Shown in pieces: positions 9,034 through 17,960 of a DNA stretch of 64,000 nt. Position 1 is the first letter of the stretch. The number at the start of each line of letters is the position of its first letter. Under the pieces are notes generated by a model, which saw only the letters and a list, made by a program, of their open reading frames with translations, searched no databases and was not told the DNA's origin. The position numbers and the translations under genes are program-made. Origin of the DNA: Acidobacteriaceae bacterium (GTDB lineage Bacteria > Acidobacteriota > Terriglobia > Terriglobales > Acidobacteriaceae); the NCBI GenBank assembly GCA_028283625.1, contig JAPWKG010000007.1, positions 1 to 64,000 on the forward strand, given 5' to 3'.

Positions 9034-9921
9034 CTATTCCGTTGAAAGCTCCACCATCGACTGCCCGTACTCCAGTAGCGTGACCATCAGAACTCCGCCG
9101 CAGATATTGCCCGAGACAGCGAAAAGCAGCCAGTGCGGATACGCCGTCCACGGAAGCTGATGCAGCAGTACAGCAGTAATAATCTCGCCGCTGGTTGCAA
9201 TGCAGTGCGCAAAGCTGCCCAGCCCGACCACAAAGGTCAGCAGCCAGATCACCATCACCGAGCCCGTGATGGAGTGCGAACCGCTAACCAGCCACGCGGT
9301 TGTGGCGATGATCCATCCGCCCATCACGCCTGACCAAAAGATTGTGGACGGAGAGACCGTCGCGGCCGCAATGCCAAGCTGCGCCACCGCATCCACAATC
9401 GGCCGCGACACCGCAGGGGTCAGGGAGATCAGCGAAGCAAAGCAAAGCGCGCCAAGCACGTTCGACGGCAGCACCACCACCCATAAACGCAGCGTATTCC
9501 AGAACTCTTTCTTTTCGGCCAGCACCAGCGCTACCGGATAAAGCGTGTTTTCCGTAAAAAGCTGCGAACGGCCCAGGATCACCACGATGAACCCCAGGGG
9601 ATAGAACATGCGAGAGAACAGAAAAACGTGAGGCGAGCTGCTCAGCAGCACCATGGCCAGCCCCACGCCAAGCGCGGAAAGCCCCATAAACATGCCACCG
9701 GTGATGCCGGAGATACACAGGGAAACGGAGCTGCGCTTCAGCTCGCTCTCCGCGTTGCGCGCCACCTGACGGTAGATCTCCTCTGCGCTCGGCCGCTCAA
9801 GGTTTTTCTGCGAGGCTGTCTCCGGTGCGGGAGCCTCCTCTACGGCCTGCTGCTGGTCGACCCAGCCACTCGGTTCCACACGCGTCTCTTCCTGCTGATT
9901 CTGGTTCAGTTCCTCTGCCAT
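9034..9921 (-). CDS. Formate/nitrite transporter (FNT) family channel
   Basis: This protein of about 295 residues has a hydrophilic, acidic, Gln-rich cytosolic N-terminus (about 60 residues) followed by six predicted membrane segments, as in the pentameric FNT channels for formate, nitrite or hydrosulphide. Family marks seen are GMFMGLSALGVGLAM in the first segment, the re-entrant loop region VILGRSQLFTENTLYPV, VVVLPSNVLGALCFA, and GSHSITGSVMVIW with FAHCIATSGE, the last carrying the conserved central pore histidine region. The substrate is not decidable. The ATG at 9921 is preferred; a GTG four codons upstream (9933) is the alternative. The next gene, gatB, is divergent. Confidence 0.85.
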   Translation of the reverse strand: MAEELNQNQQEETRVEPSGWVDQQQAVEEAPAPETASQKNLERPSAEEIYRQVARNAESELKRSSVSLCISGITGGMFMGLSALGVGLAMVLLSSSPHVFLFSRMFYPLGFIVVILGRSQLFTENTLYPVALVLAEKKEFWNTLRLWVVVLPSNVLGALCFASLISLTPAVSRPIVDAVAQLGIAAATVSPSTIFWSGVMGGWIIATTAWLVSGSHSITGSVMVIWLLTFVVGLGSFAHCIATSGEIITAVLLHQLPWTAYPHWLLFAVSGNICGGVLMVTLLEYGQSMVELSTE

Positions 9922-10003
9922 TGCTGCATCCACTTTCTATTGATATTCGTGTGATGCTTTCCGGCACCCCTGAGGCCGCACGCGATTGGTAAAATCAGCT
10001 TCT

Positions 10004-11503
10004 ATGCCCGCTGTTGCAGGTCTCTCGCCAGAAACGCTCGCCAAGTACCAGGCCGTCATCGGTCTGGAAGTTCACGTTCAGCTCCTGACCCGTTCGAAGG
10101 CCTTTTGCGGCTGCAAAAACGAGTATGGCGGCGATCCGAACACCCACACCTGCCCCACCTGCCTGGGCCTTCCCGGAGCCCTGCCTGTGCTGAATCGCCA
10201 GGCCGTAGAGTTCGCCGTACTCGCCTCGAAGGCGCTTGGTTGCACTATCAATGAGCGTTCGATTTTCGCACGCAAGAACTATTTCTACCCGGACTCCCCC
10301 AAGGGCTACCAGATTTCGCAGTTCGACAAACCGCTCGCCGAGCACGGCCTGATGATGGTGACCGACGCGGAGAACAACCCCAAGCGCATCGGCATCACCC
10401 GCGTCCACATGGAAGAGGACGCCGGCAAGAGCATTCACGACGGGTTTGCCGACTCCGTGACCCGCACCTACATCGACCTGAACCGTTGTGGCACGCCGCT
10501 GATCGAGATCGTCTCCGAACCGGATCTGCGCTCCGCCGAGGAGGTCTTCGAGTACCTGACCAAGCTCAAGGAGATTCTGCTCTACACCGGCGTCTCCGAC
10601 TGCAACATGGAAGAGGGTTCGCTGCGTTGCGATGCCAACGTCAGCGTCATGCTCAAGTCCGATTGGGAAGCCCGCGGCGCTGCGGCCTATGGCACCAAAG
10701 CCGAGGTCAAGAACGTGAACAGCTTCCGCTTCATCCGGTCTGCCGTGGAGTTCGAAATTGAGCGCCAGATCAGCGTAATCGAAGAGGGAGGCCGCGTCGT
10801 ACAGGAGTCCAGACTCTGGAACAACGCCGAGGGCCGGACTTACTCGATGCGCTCCAAGGAGCAGGCGCACGACTACCGCTACTTCCCGGAGCCGGATCTG
10901 CCCGCGCTCGTCGTCGGCGAACAGTGGCTGAAAGACATTCTGAGCAACCTGCCCGAGCTGCCGGAGGCGCGCCGCGCCCGCTTGCAGAGCGAGTACGGCC
11001 TGAGCGCGCAGGACGCAGCGACGCTCACCACCGATCGCGAACTCGGCGACCTCTTCCAGCAGGCGGCCAAGCTGGCCAAGAGCCCCAAGCGCGTTGCCTC
11101 TATCCTGCTCAGCGAAATCACCATGCGCCTGCGCGCCGGAGAGCTCGCACTTGGCCAGTCTCCGGTCTCGCTCGATGGCCTGGTGCTGGCCTCGGACCTT
11201 ACGGAAGGCGGCGCCATCAGCTCCAAGCAGCTCAAGCAGCTGCTCGATAGCTGCTTTGCTGAAGGCAAAGACTTTGGCTACATCTACGACCGCGACAAGC
11301 CGCAGCAGATCAGCGACAGCTCCGCGATTGAGACGATGATCGACGAAGTGATTGCTGCGAATCCGGCACAGGTTGCACAGTTCAAGGGCGGTAAGCGCAC
11401 CGTGAGCGCCTTCTTTGTCGGGCAGGTGATGAAGGCCTCGAAGGGCCAGGCCAACCCGGCGCTGCTCAACGAACTGGTGCTCCGAAAGCTCGACGAAGCC
11501 TAA
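10004..11503 (+). CDS. gatB: Asp-tRNA(Asn)/Glu-tRNA(Gln) amidotransferase subunit B
   Basis: GatB (499 residues) phosphorylates the misacylated Glu or Asp on tRNA(Gln)/tRNA(Asn) so that GatA-derived ammonia can amidate it, working in the GatCAB complex in the cytosol. Clear family marks are YQAVIGLEVHVQLLT at the start, the zinc-binding cysteines GCKNEYGG and CPTCLGLPG, the signature CNMEEGSLRCDANVS, and a C-terminal YqeY/tail domain ending in VGQVMKASKGQANP. I chose the ATG at 10004; an in-frame TTG lies at 9986. gatA and gatC are not adjacent. asnS at 14370 would make the amidation route to Asn-tRNA redundant, so Gln-tRNA is the likely main product. Confidence 0.97.
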   Translation: MPAVAGLSPETLAKYQAVIGLEVHVQLLTRSKAFCGCKNEYGGDPNTHTCPTCLGLPGALPVLNRQAVEFAVLASKALGCTINERSIFARKNYFYPDSPKGYQISQFDKPLAEHGLMMVTDAENNPKRIGITRVHMEEDAGKSIHDGFADSVTRTYIDLNRCGTPLIEIVSEPDLRSAEEVFEYLTKLKEILLYTGVSDCNMEEGSLRCDANVSVMLKSDWEARGAAAYGTKAEVKNVNSFRFIRSAVEFEIERQISVIEEGGRVVQESRLWNNAEGRTYSMRSKEQAHDYRYFPEPDLPALVVGEQWLKDILSNLPELPEARRARLQSEYGLSAQDAATLTTDRELGDLFQQAAKLAKSPKRVASILLSEITMRLRAGELALGQSPVSLDGLVLASDLTEGGAISSKQLKQLLDSCFAEGKDFGYIYDRDKPQQISDSSAIETMIDEVIAANPAQVAQFKGGKRTVSAFFVGQVMKASKGQANPALLNELVLRKLDEA

Positions 11504-11529
11504 AGCAGCCGCAGGATCGAACCACCCGA

Positions 11530-11559
11530 GGCACCGGAGCAATCCGGTGCCTTTTGTTT
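11530..11559 (+). terminator. gatB terminator
   Basis: GGCACCGGA and TCCGGTGCC form a perfect 9-bp stem around GCAA, followed by TTTTGTTTT. It lies 26 bases after the gatB stop. Confidence 0.9.
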
Positions 11560-11619
11560 TGGGGCTATGCCTTTTCTTTTGCAGCGTGCCGTGCGTATGC
11601 TTGGCGCACGGAATTTCCT

Positions 11620-13083
11620 ATGCCACGTACAGTCAGAAACTTTTCCCCGTTTCACACGCTTCGCTGCTTTCTCCGTTTCGCGGCCCTCTGCGCGGTGTCG
11701 GCTGCCTCGCTGCCTGCCCGTGCGCAGCAACCACAGGCAGCACTGTCACCGACACCTCCGCTCGGCTGGAATAGCTGGGATAGCTATGGCCTGACGGTGA
11801 ACGAGGCACAGGTGCACGAGAACGCTACCGTACTGCACGATAAGCTGCTGCCTTTCGGCTGGAAGTACGTTGTCGTGGACGAAGGGTGGTACTTTCCAAA
11901 CCCGGAAGATCGTCCCCACCCCGAAAAGCTGCAATATGCGATGGACGAGTACGGCCGTTTCCTGCCGGACACCACCCGTTTTCCGAGCTCGGCTACCGGC
12001 GCGTCTCCACACCAGGACGGACAATCGCTGATCTATCCCGCAACGCAGACGAGAGCGGCCTCAAAAGGGCTCACGGAGCTTGCAGCCTGGGTTCACGCCA
12101 ACGGAATGCTCTTTGGCATTCACATCATCCGTGGCATTCCCAAAGAAACCGTGCGGCTGAATCTGCCGATTGCGAACTCCGGCTTTCACGCACTGGACGC
12201 AGCGGACACCGCCGACTCCTGCCCCTGGGACCCAACCAGCTACGGGGTACGCGACAACGCAGCCGGGCAGGCCTGGTATGACGCGCTCATCCGCCAGTAC
12301 AGCGACTGGGGCGTGGACTTTCTCAAAGTCGATTGCATTGCCGATCACCCCTATCGCCGCAGCGAGATCCTGCAACTGCACCGTGCCATTGAAAAGAACG
12401 GCAACAAAATGCTGCTGAGCCTCTCTCCGGGTCCGACCGCCCTGGACCACGCCGCTGAGCTCGCCCCCGTAGCGCAGATGTGGCGTATTTCCAACGACAT
12501 CTGGGATCTCTGGGAAAGCGATCAGGAGTTCCCGCAGGGCGTAAAAAGTCAGTTTGCCCGTCTGGCAAAGTGGTCCGGCTATACGCAGCCGGGCAACTGG
12601 CCGGATGCCGATATGCTCCCCTTGGGGGAACTACGTCCGCGGCCTGACGTCGGGCCCGGCCCACGCTCCTCACGCCTGAGCCAGACAGAGCAACAAACCC
12701 AGATGACGCTCTGGGCGGTCGCGCGCAGCCCGCTGATTCTGGGCAGCAACCTGACCCTGCTCTCCACCGACACCTTGCGGCTGCTCACCAACCGCGATCT
12801 CCTCCGCGTCAACCAGACCGCACAACGCAGCCACGAAGCGCTGCATCAGGGAGATCTGATCGCCTGGGTAGCCGAGCTGCCGCAGGGGCAGACAGCCATC
12901 GCCTTCTTCAACTTAGGAGAAAGCCCGATGAGCGTGACGCCCTCGCTTGGGGCGCTGGGCCTGGGTTCTCTGCAGAAAACGCGTTGGAAGGATGTGTGGA
13001 GCGGGGCAGACGCCGGACGCGCCGGCACGGTGCAGCTCAAGCTGCCGCCGCACGGCTCCGCAATGTTGCTGAGCCAGCGCTGA
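11620..13083 (+). CDS. Secreted glycoside hydrolase family 27 (alpha-galactosidase-like)
   Basis: This 487-residue protein has a signal peptide ending LPARAQQ near residue 37. The catalytic (beta/alpha)8 barrel begins with the GH27 opening PPLGWNSWDSYGLTVNE and contains KYVVVDEGWY. The nucleophile strand is FLKVDCIAD (Asp near residue 236), and RISNDIWDLW (Asp near 292) supplies the acid/base. A small beta-sandwich follows, ending GSAMLLSQR. Family members remove terminal alpha-galactosyl (or N-acetylgalactosaminyl) groups from glycans, so the role inferred is extracellular galactoside degradation. The ATG at 11620 is the only start that places the signal peptide at the N-terminus. It ends one base before the convergent ilvA-like gene, with no terminator between them. 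Confidence 0.88.
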   Translation: MPRTVRNFSPFHTLRCFLRFAALCAVSAASLPARAQQPQAALSPTPPLGWNSWDSYGLTVNEAQVHENATVLHDKLLPFGWKYVVVDEGWYFPNPEDRPHPEKLQYAMDEYGRFLPDTTRFPSSATGASPHQDGQSLIYPATQTRAASKGLTELAAWVHANGMLFGIHIIRGIPKETVRLNLPIANSGFHALDAADTADSCPWDPTSYGVRDNAAGQAWYDALIRQYSDWGVDFLKVDCIADHPYRRSEILQLHRAIEKNGNKMLLSLSPGPTALDHAAELAPVAQMWRISNDIWDLWESDQEFPQGVKSQFARLAKWSGYTQPGNWPDADMLPLGELRPRPDVGPGPRSSRLSQTEQQTQMTLWAVARSPLILGSNLTLLSTDTLRLLTNRDLLRVNQTAQRSHEALHQGDLIAWVAELPQGQTAIAFFNLGESPMSVTPSLGALGLGSLQKTRWKDVWSGADAGRAGTVQLKLPPHGSAMLLSQR

Positions 13084-13084
13084 G

Positions 13085-14326
13085 CTACAGCACGCGTGTG
13101 TAGTTATACCCGGCGGCGGTAAGCGCCAGCAGAAGCTCTTCCACCTGCTGGCGTCCACGCGTCTCCATCGTAATGTCGATCGCCGTATCCCCCAGGTTCA
13201 CACCGTAGTAAGCACGGTTGTACAGCGTATCGACGATGTTGGCCCGGTGCGCCGCAATGATCGTGGTGAGCTCTGTCAGCGCGCCCGGCTTATCCAGCAG
13301 GTGAATCCGCAGACGGATCAGGCGGCCATCCTGCACAAGACCGCGTTCGATGATGCGGCTCAGCAGCGTCACGTCGATGTTGCCGCCGGAGACAAGAACA
13401 GCCGTCTTCGTGCCCTGCGGCAGGGAAGTACGCTTCTGCATCAGCGCGGCCAGCGCGGTAGCCCCAGCGCCTTCAGCCAGCGTTTTTTCTCGTTCGAGCA
13501 GGGTCAGAATCGCAGAAGCGATCTCATCCTCGTCCACGCGCACAATCTCGTCGACGTACTTTGCCGTAACGGGGAAGGTCACGTCTCCGGAGCGGCGCAC
13601 CGCGATACCGTCCGCAATCGTCGTGGAGGGCTCCAGCGTAACCGGATGGCCGGCCTCCATCGCCGCCGCCATCGAAGGCAGGCGAGAGGTCTGCACGCCG
13701 ATCACACGGACGTGCGGGGCCACTTCCTTCACAGCGCAGGCGATGCCACCGATCAGGCCACCGCCGCCAATGGGCGCAACGATCGCCTCCAGGCCAGGAA
13801 TCTGCTCGAGCATCTCCAACCCGATCGTCCCCTGTCCGGCCATCACCAGAGGGTCATCGAACGGGTGGATGAAGGTCATGCCCTCGGCCTCACACAGGCG
13901 CATCGCCTCGGCACAGGCCTCGTCGTAGTTTGCGCCGTGCAGCACCACCTCAGCGCCAAAGTTGCGCGTTGCCTGCACTTTGACCAGCGGCGTGGTCAGC
14001 GGCATCACAATGACCGCACGAATGCCGCGCCGGGTCGCGTGATATGCCACACCCTGCGCATGGTTTCCTGCGCTGGCAGCCACCACACCGCGCGCAGCTT
14101 CCTCCGACGTCAGCGTGGAAATGCGGCTCAGCGCGCCGCGCTCCTTGAAGGAGCCGGTCATCTGCAGGTTGTCCAGCTTCAGGTAAATGTCCAGACCGGT
14201 ACGCTCGCTCATGGCCTGCGAGTGTGTGCACGGCGACAGAAAAATCTCGCCGGAAATTCGCTCACGCGCTGCGCGAATCATTTCCAGGGAGACGTCGACA
14301 CGGGCTTCACTTACAGTAGCGGGCAT
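13085..14326 (-). CDS. ilvA: Threonine ammonia-lyase (threonine/serine dehydratase with ACT domain)
   Basis: This 413-residue PLP enzyme deaminates threonine to 2-oxobutanoate, the first step toward isoleucine. Seen are the PLP lysine in GSFKERGAL (Lys 61), the phosphate-binding loop [25 protein letters not shown], and a C-terminal ACT domain from about residue 335 ([20 protein letters not shown]). This is the shorter, one-ACT architecture, about 400 residues, shared by several IlvA and TdcB-like enzymes; a single gene cannot separate the biosynthetic from the catabolic role. Divergent to asnS, with only 43 bases between the starts, so the two promoters must overlap. Confidence 0.92.
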   Translation of the reverse strand: MPATVSEARVDVSLEMIRAARERISGEIFLSPCTHSQAMSERTGLDIYLKLDNLQMTGSFKERGALSRISTLTSEEAARGVVAASAGNHAQGVAYHATRRGIRAVIVMPLTTPLVKVQATRNFGAEVVLHGANYDEACAEAMRLCEAEGMTFIHPFDDPLVMAGQGTIGLEMLEQIPGLEAIVAPIGGGGLIGGIACAVKEVAPHVRVIGVQTSRLPSMAAAMEAGHPVTLEPSTTIADGIAVRRSGDVTFPVTAKYVDEIVRVDEDEIASAILTLLEREKTLAEGAGATALAALMQKRTSLPQGTKTAVLVSGGNIDVTLLSRIIERGLVQDGRLIRLRIHLLDKPGALTELTTIIAAHRANIVDTLYNRAYYGVNLGDTAIDITMETRGRQQVEELLLALTAAGYNYTRVL

Positions 14327-14369
14327 ATATCCATCCTACCGCTGCGCGGGAACTACAATCAGTAGCGTT

Positions 14370-15713
14370 ATGGATTCCGCAACCGCACCGCTTACAACCA
14401 TCGCCGAAATCGGCCAGCACGTTGGCCAGACCGTCACCCTGCGCGGCTGGCTTTACAACCTGCGCGCCTCCGGCAAACTGCTCTTTCCCATCTTCCGCGA
14501 CGGCACGGGAACCATCCAGGGCATCGTGCCGAAGGCGCAGGTGAGCGAAGAGGTCTTCGCCACGCTGAAGGGCCTCACGCTCGAAAGCTCCGTGGTCGTC
14601 ACCGGTACCCCCCGTGCCGATGAACGCGCCCCCGGCGGTTTCGAGCTCGACGTCACCGACGTGACGGTCACCCAGGCCATTCCCGAAGAGACCCCGTACC
14701 CGATCACGCGCAAGGAGCACGGCGTTGACTTCCTCATGGAGCATCGCCACCTCTGGATCCGCACACCGCGCCAGAGCGCAATCCTCCGCGTACGGGCAAC
14801 CATCATGCGCGCGGCCGCGGAGTACTTCGATACCAACGGCTTCACCCGCACCGATCCGCCTATTCTCACGCCGAATGCCTGCGAAGGCACCAGCGAGCTC
14901 TTCGAGATGGACTACTTCGACGACGAGAAGGCGTACCTGACGCAGAGCGGACAGCTCTACATCGAAGCCACCGCGCTGGCGCTCGGCAAGGTCTACTCGT
15001 TTGGCCCGACCTTCCGTGCAGAAAAGTCGAAGACGCGCCGTCACCTCACCGAGTTCTGGATGATCGAGCCGGAGGTTGCGTACCTCGACCTCGACGGCCT
15101 GATGGGCCTTGCGGAGGGCTTCCTCACGCACATTGTGAAGCGCGTGCTGGAAACGCATCGCAACGATCTCGCCGTGATCGGCAAGGACATTGCGAAACTC
15201 GAAGCCGTGGCCGCTCCGGGCGAGTTCCCCAAGCTGAGCTACGACGAAGCGCACCAGATGCTCGTCGAGGCTCATGCAAAGGGCCTGATCGAAAACCCGC
15301 ATGAGTATGGAGATGACTTCGGCTCGCCGGATGAGACGTACATCAGCAATCAATTCGACAAGCCGGTGATGGTGCATCGCTATCCCGCAGCGGTGAAGGC
15401 GTTCTACATGCAGCCCGATCCGAAGGACCCGACCAAGGCTCTCTGTGTGGATGTGCTCGCGCCTGAAGGTTATGGCGAGATTATCGGCGGCTCGCAGCGC
15501 GTGGACGACTACGAGCTGCTGAAGTCGCGCATCGAAGCGCACGAGCTGCCAATGGACGCATTCCAGTGGTACCTCGACCTGCGTAAGTACGGCTCGGTGC
15601 CGCACTCGGGCTTCGGCATGGGCATCGAACGCTGCGTTGCGTGGATCTGCGGCCTCGAGCATGTACGCGAGACAATTCCGTTCGCACGCACGCTGAACCG
15701 CATCTACCCATAA
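14370..15713 (+). CDS. asnS: Asparaginyl-tRNA synthetase
   Basis: This 447-residue class IIb aminoacyl-tRNA synthetase charges tRNA(Asn). An N-terminal OB-fold anticodon-binding domain ([18 protein letters not shown]) is followed by the catalytic core: motif 2 [18 protein letters not shown] and motif 3 [16 protein letters not shown]. The residues around [20 protein letters not shown] and the tail [17 protein letters not shown] support asparagine rather than aspartate specificity. The ATG at 14370 gives the normal length. A TACAAT box lies about a dozen bases before the ATG, suggesting a very short 5' leader. The frame is open far upstream, but those codons lie inside the divergent ilvA. Confidence 0.95.
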   Translation: MDSATAPLTTIAEIGQHVGQTVTLRGWLYNLRASGKLLFPIFRDGTGTIQGIVPKAQVSEEVFATLKGLTLESSVVVTGTPRADERAPGGFELDVTDVTVTQAIPEETPYPITRKEHGVDFLMEHRHLWIRTPRQSAILRVRATIMRAAAEYFDTNGFTRTDPPILTPNACEGTSELFEMDYFDDEKAYLTQSGQLYIEATALALGKVYSFGPTFRAEKSKTRRHLTEFWMIEPEVAYLDLDGLMGLAEGFLTHIVKRVLETHRNDLAVIGKDIAKLEAVAAPGEFPKLSYDEAHQMLVEAHAKGLIENPHEYGDDFGSPDETYISNQFDKPVMVHRYPAAVKAFYMQPDPKDPTKALCVDVLAPEGYGEIIGGSQRVDDYELLKSRIEAHELPMDAFQWYLDLRKYGSVPHSGFGMGIERCVAWICGLEHVRETIPFARTLNRIYP

Positions 15714-15784
15714 CGCACCGCGTCTGCAAAGCAGGTTGCTCCGTTTTTGCGAAGCAGATTGCCCTGTTTTGCGGCAAAGAAAAC

Positions 15785-15817
15785 GGGCGAGGCCATTGCG
15801 GCCTCGCCCCATTTTTT
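15785..15817 (+). terminator. asnS terminator
   Basis: GGGCGAGGCC and GGCCTCGCCC form a perfect 10-bp stem around ATTGC, followed by CATTTTTT. It lies between the convergent asnS and S10 peptidase genes. Confidence 0.92.
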
Positions 15818-15832
15818 CTTGCCGCCGTAGCG

Positions 15833-17506
15833 TTACTTGGCCGCGTTTTCGTTAGCGCGGATGAACTCCGCAGTCTTGTCATGCATGCTCTTCAGCACAT
15901 CCGGGTTGACGTAAACCATGTGGCCGGAGGGGAAGAACTTATAGTCGATGTTCTTTTGCAGCTCCTGAGGAATCGGCAGATGCTTCATCTCGTACTCTGC
16001 GCCGAAGTACAGCGTGCCGAGATCGAAGTAACCGCCCATCAGCAGCACATGCATCTTTGGGTTCACCTTCATGGTGTAGGCGATATCGGCCATCACATTC
16101 GGCGAACCACCCCACTCCTGTCCCGGCGAGTGATGCTTCATATCCCAATCGAAGCCCTGTTCCCGCGCGCTGGGCTTGTAGGTCTGGTTCTCGCCGAACT
16201 TCAGCGTGTTGTGCGCATAGGTGTTCATCGCTGCCTGAATGGCCGACTCGATGGATTCGGTGAACGGATCGTACTCGGCTTCGCTGCTCATCGGATCGAG
16301 CGCGGGACCATCGAAACGAGAGTCCAAACGGCCGGTCGTGATGTTGCTGCCATCCTGCAGATACTTGGAGAACTGGCCGCCGCTCATACGCAGATTCGCC
16401 TTCAGCCACGTCGCTGCAGGAACGCCGGTAAAGCTTTCCAGCTTCGCGGCCACCGCAGCCTTGCGGCTGGCGTCAAGATCTGCGCCCTGCAACAGCGCTG
16501 AAGCATACTCGCCCAGCGAGTACTGCTCTACCTCATGCAGGAACGGCTCCAGCTCAGCGGGCTGATTCGGTACCTTGTGGTGGAACCATGCCGTTGCAGC
16601 AAAGCTCGGAAGCGCCAGGAAGAAACCCTTCTCGTTGCCCGGATCGCCGGTCGAACCATCGGCCGTGTCGCTGAAGCTCAGAATCTGGCTCAGGAAGACG
16701 ACACCGTTCAGATCGACACCGCTCTGCTGCAGATCGGCAGCCAGCACAGCGTCGCGCGTGGTGCCATAGCTCTCACCGAAGAGGAAGCGCGGCGACATCC
16801 AGCGATCCTGCTTGGTCAGGAAGCGACGCACGAAACGGTCGAACGCCGCCGCATCCTGATCGATACCGTAGAACGCCTTGAAGGCATCCTTACCCTGCAC
16901 GCGGCTATAGCCTGTGCCCGGCGCATCAATGAACACCAGATCCGCTACGTCCAGCAGCGTATTTTCGTTCGGGACAATCTTGTACGGTCCGCCAAAGGGA
17001 TGCTGCAGATCGGGAATCTGTACGCGCACCGGACCGACGCTGGCCATGCGCAGATACATCGTCGCTGAACCGGGGCCACCGTTGTAAAGGAAGACAACCG
17101 GGCGCGTCGTAGGATCGACTCCCTTGGCAAAGTACGCCGTGTAGAACATGCGTGCGGTCGCAGGCTGATCCTCCGGCTTGGCCGGCAGATCAACGCCCGC
17201 ATCAGGCAGAACCTTGCCGTCGAGTCCCAGGGTGGCATCCTGCGTGTTGTTGGAGCCGACCGTGATGTATCCGGCAACAGTACGGTAAGCAATCGTCTTG
17301 CCGCCGGCGGTCACGCTACCTTCGGTCACCGAATCCGGGGTGGACGGCGCTGCAGGCTTCGCAGCCTCAGTCGTCACCGTAGTCGTTGTCGTCTGCTTAT
17401 CCCCGGCAGAGGATGGGTGCTGCGCAGCCAGGGAGGGAACCAGGCTGAACGCCACTACAGCAAGCGGCAAAGCCATGGCTAAGGAACGGCGCAATTGGGG
17501 GGTCAT
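15833..17506 (-). CDS. Secreted S10-family serine carboxypeptidase-like protein
   Basis: This 557-residue protein has a signal peptide (MTPQLRRSLAMALPLAVVAF, ending LAAQ) and a Thr/Ala-rich linker. The alpha/beta-hydrolase domain has PVVFLYNGGPGSATMYL (oxyanion region), the nucleophile elbow FGESYGTTR with Ser near residue 241, an Asp in GGYFDLGT near 495 and a His in SGHMVYVN near 528, the S10 triad order. Family members remove C-terminal amino acids at acid pH, which suits a secreted enzyme of an acid-soil bacterium. With ggt, the M28 peptidase and the DUF885 remnant it indicates a peptide-scavenging lifestyle. It stands alone in its direction. Confidence 0.88.
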   Translation of the reverse strand: MTPQLRRSLAMALPLAVVAFSLVPSLAAQHPSSAGDKQTTTTTVTTEAAKPAAPSTPDSVTEGSVTAGGKTIAYRTVAGYITVGSNNTQDATLGLDGKVLPDAGVDLPAKPEDQPATARMFYTAYFAKGVDPTTRPVVFLYNGGPGSATMYLRMASVGPVRVQIPDLQHPFGGPYKIVPNENTLLDVADLVFIDAPGTGYSRVQGKDAFKAFYGIDQDAAAFDRFVRRFLTKQDRWMSPRFLFGESYGTTRDAVLAADLQQSGVDLNGVVFLSQILSFSDTADGSTGDPGNEKGFFLALPSFAATAWFHHKVPNQPAELEPFLHEVEQYSLGEYASALLQGADLDASRKAAVAAKLESFTGVPAATWLKANLRMSGGQFSKYLQDGSNITTGRLDSRFDGPALDPMSSEAEYDPFTESIESAIQAAMNTYAHNTLKFGENQTYKPSAREQGFDWDMKHHSPGQEWGGSPNVMADIAYTMKVNPKMHVLLMGGYFDLGTLYFGAEYEMKHLPIPQELQKNIDYKFFPSGHMVYVNPDVLKSMHDKTAEFIRANENAAK

Positions 17507-17641
17507 ACGTGCTCTCCAAGCGGATCAATGTTTCGTCTACTTTAGGCTATTGGCCTCCATCCAGCCAGCGGATTACGCACGGTTTTCGCCCGTTCCGGGA
17601 GAGAACAGGAACAAACACTTCTCCCGTGAGAGGAGAGCACG

Positions 17642-17821
17642 GTGCTCGGTGCGAGATTTCATGCCTCGGCCACGGACGAGTTCATCGTCTTTCTCAAGGA
17701 ACACGACATCACGCTCGAACAAGCAGCGGCAGCAAGGCAAGCAGCTTCCGATGCCCATAACCACGAAGAGACCCCAAACTTTGCCGCCAGCATCGAGCGC
17801 CATGCGAAGAAGTTGTCTTGA
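17642..17821 (+). CDS. Possible small protein of 59 residues, unknown
   Basis: A GTG start is preceded by AGAGGAGAG, an excellent ribosome-binding site at correct spacing, and opens a 59-codon frame ending AKKLS. The product is charged and probably helical (FHASATDEFIVFLKEHDITL, then an Ala/Gln-rich stretch and SIERHAKKLS). The region is otherwise an unexplained gap of 454 bases, and a plus-strand hairpin with a T-rich tail follows at 17899. I recognise no family. It could also be the tail of a lost gene, because the frame is closed by a TGA just upstream of the ribosome-binding site. No promoter was identified. Confidence 0.4.
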   Translation: MLGARFHASATDEFIVFLKEHDITLEQAAAARQAASDAHNHEETPNFAASIERHAKKLS

Positions 17822-17898
17822 TCTCAACTCAAGCAACGGCTTCACAACAGCCTCTGCTCACGCTCGCCTTCCCTCGGCAGCAGCCCCCCCTTGCCTCT

Positions 17899-17958
17899 CA
17901 ACGACAAAGGCGTACAGGAAACCCCGTACGCCTTCGTCGTTGCATCCCTTTGTTTTTT
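17899..17958 (+). terminator. Hairpin with T-rich tail, plus-strand orientation
   Basis: CAACGACaAAGGCGTAC pairs with GTACGCCTTcGTCGTTG (one mismatch) around a 10-base loop, followed by CATCCCTTTGTTTTTT. The T-tract is only on the plus strand, so it fits the small ORF at 17642 better than the minus-strand gene ending at 17961. Confidence 0.65.
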
Positions 17959-17960
17959 GC

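Noticed and set aside
9995-11542. A 515-codon open frame on the minus strand opposite gatB
   Set aside because: It is a shadow of the GC-rich gatB codon pattern. The product is low-complexity Gly/Ala/Leu/Arg with no domain, while gatB on the plus strand is unmistakable.
14307-15812. A 501-codon open frame opposite asnS
   Set aside because: Antisense shadow of asnS; the conserved synthetase motifs all lie on the plus strand.
17573-17845. A 90-codon minus-strand frame in the gap left of the flavin oxidoreductase
   Set aside because: No ribosome-binding site and Cys/Arg-rich product; the plus-strand 59-codon frame has much better start context.
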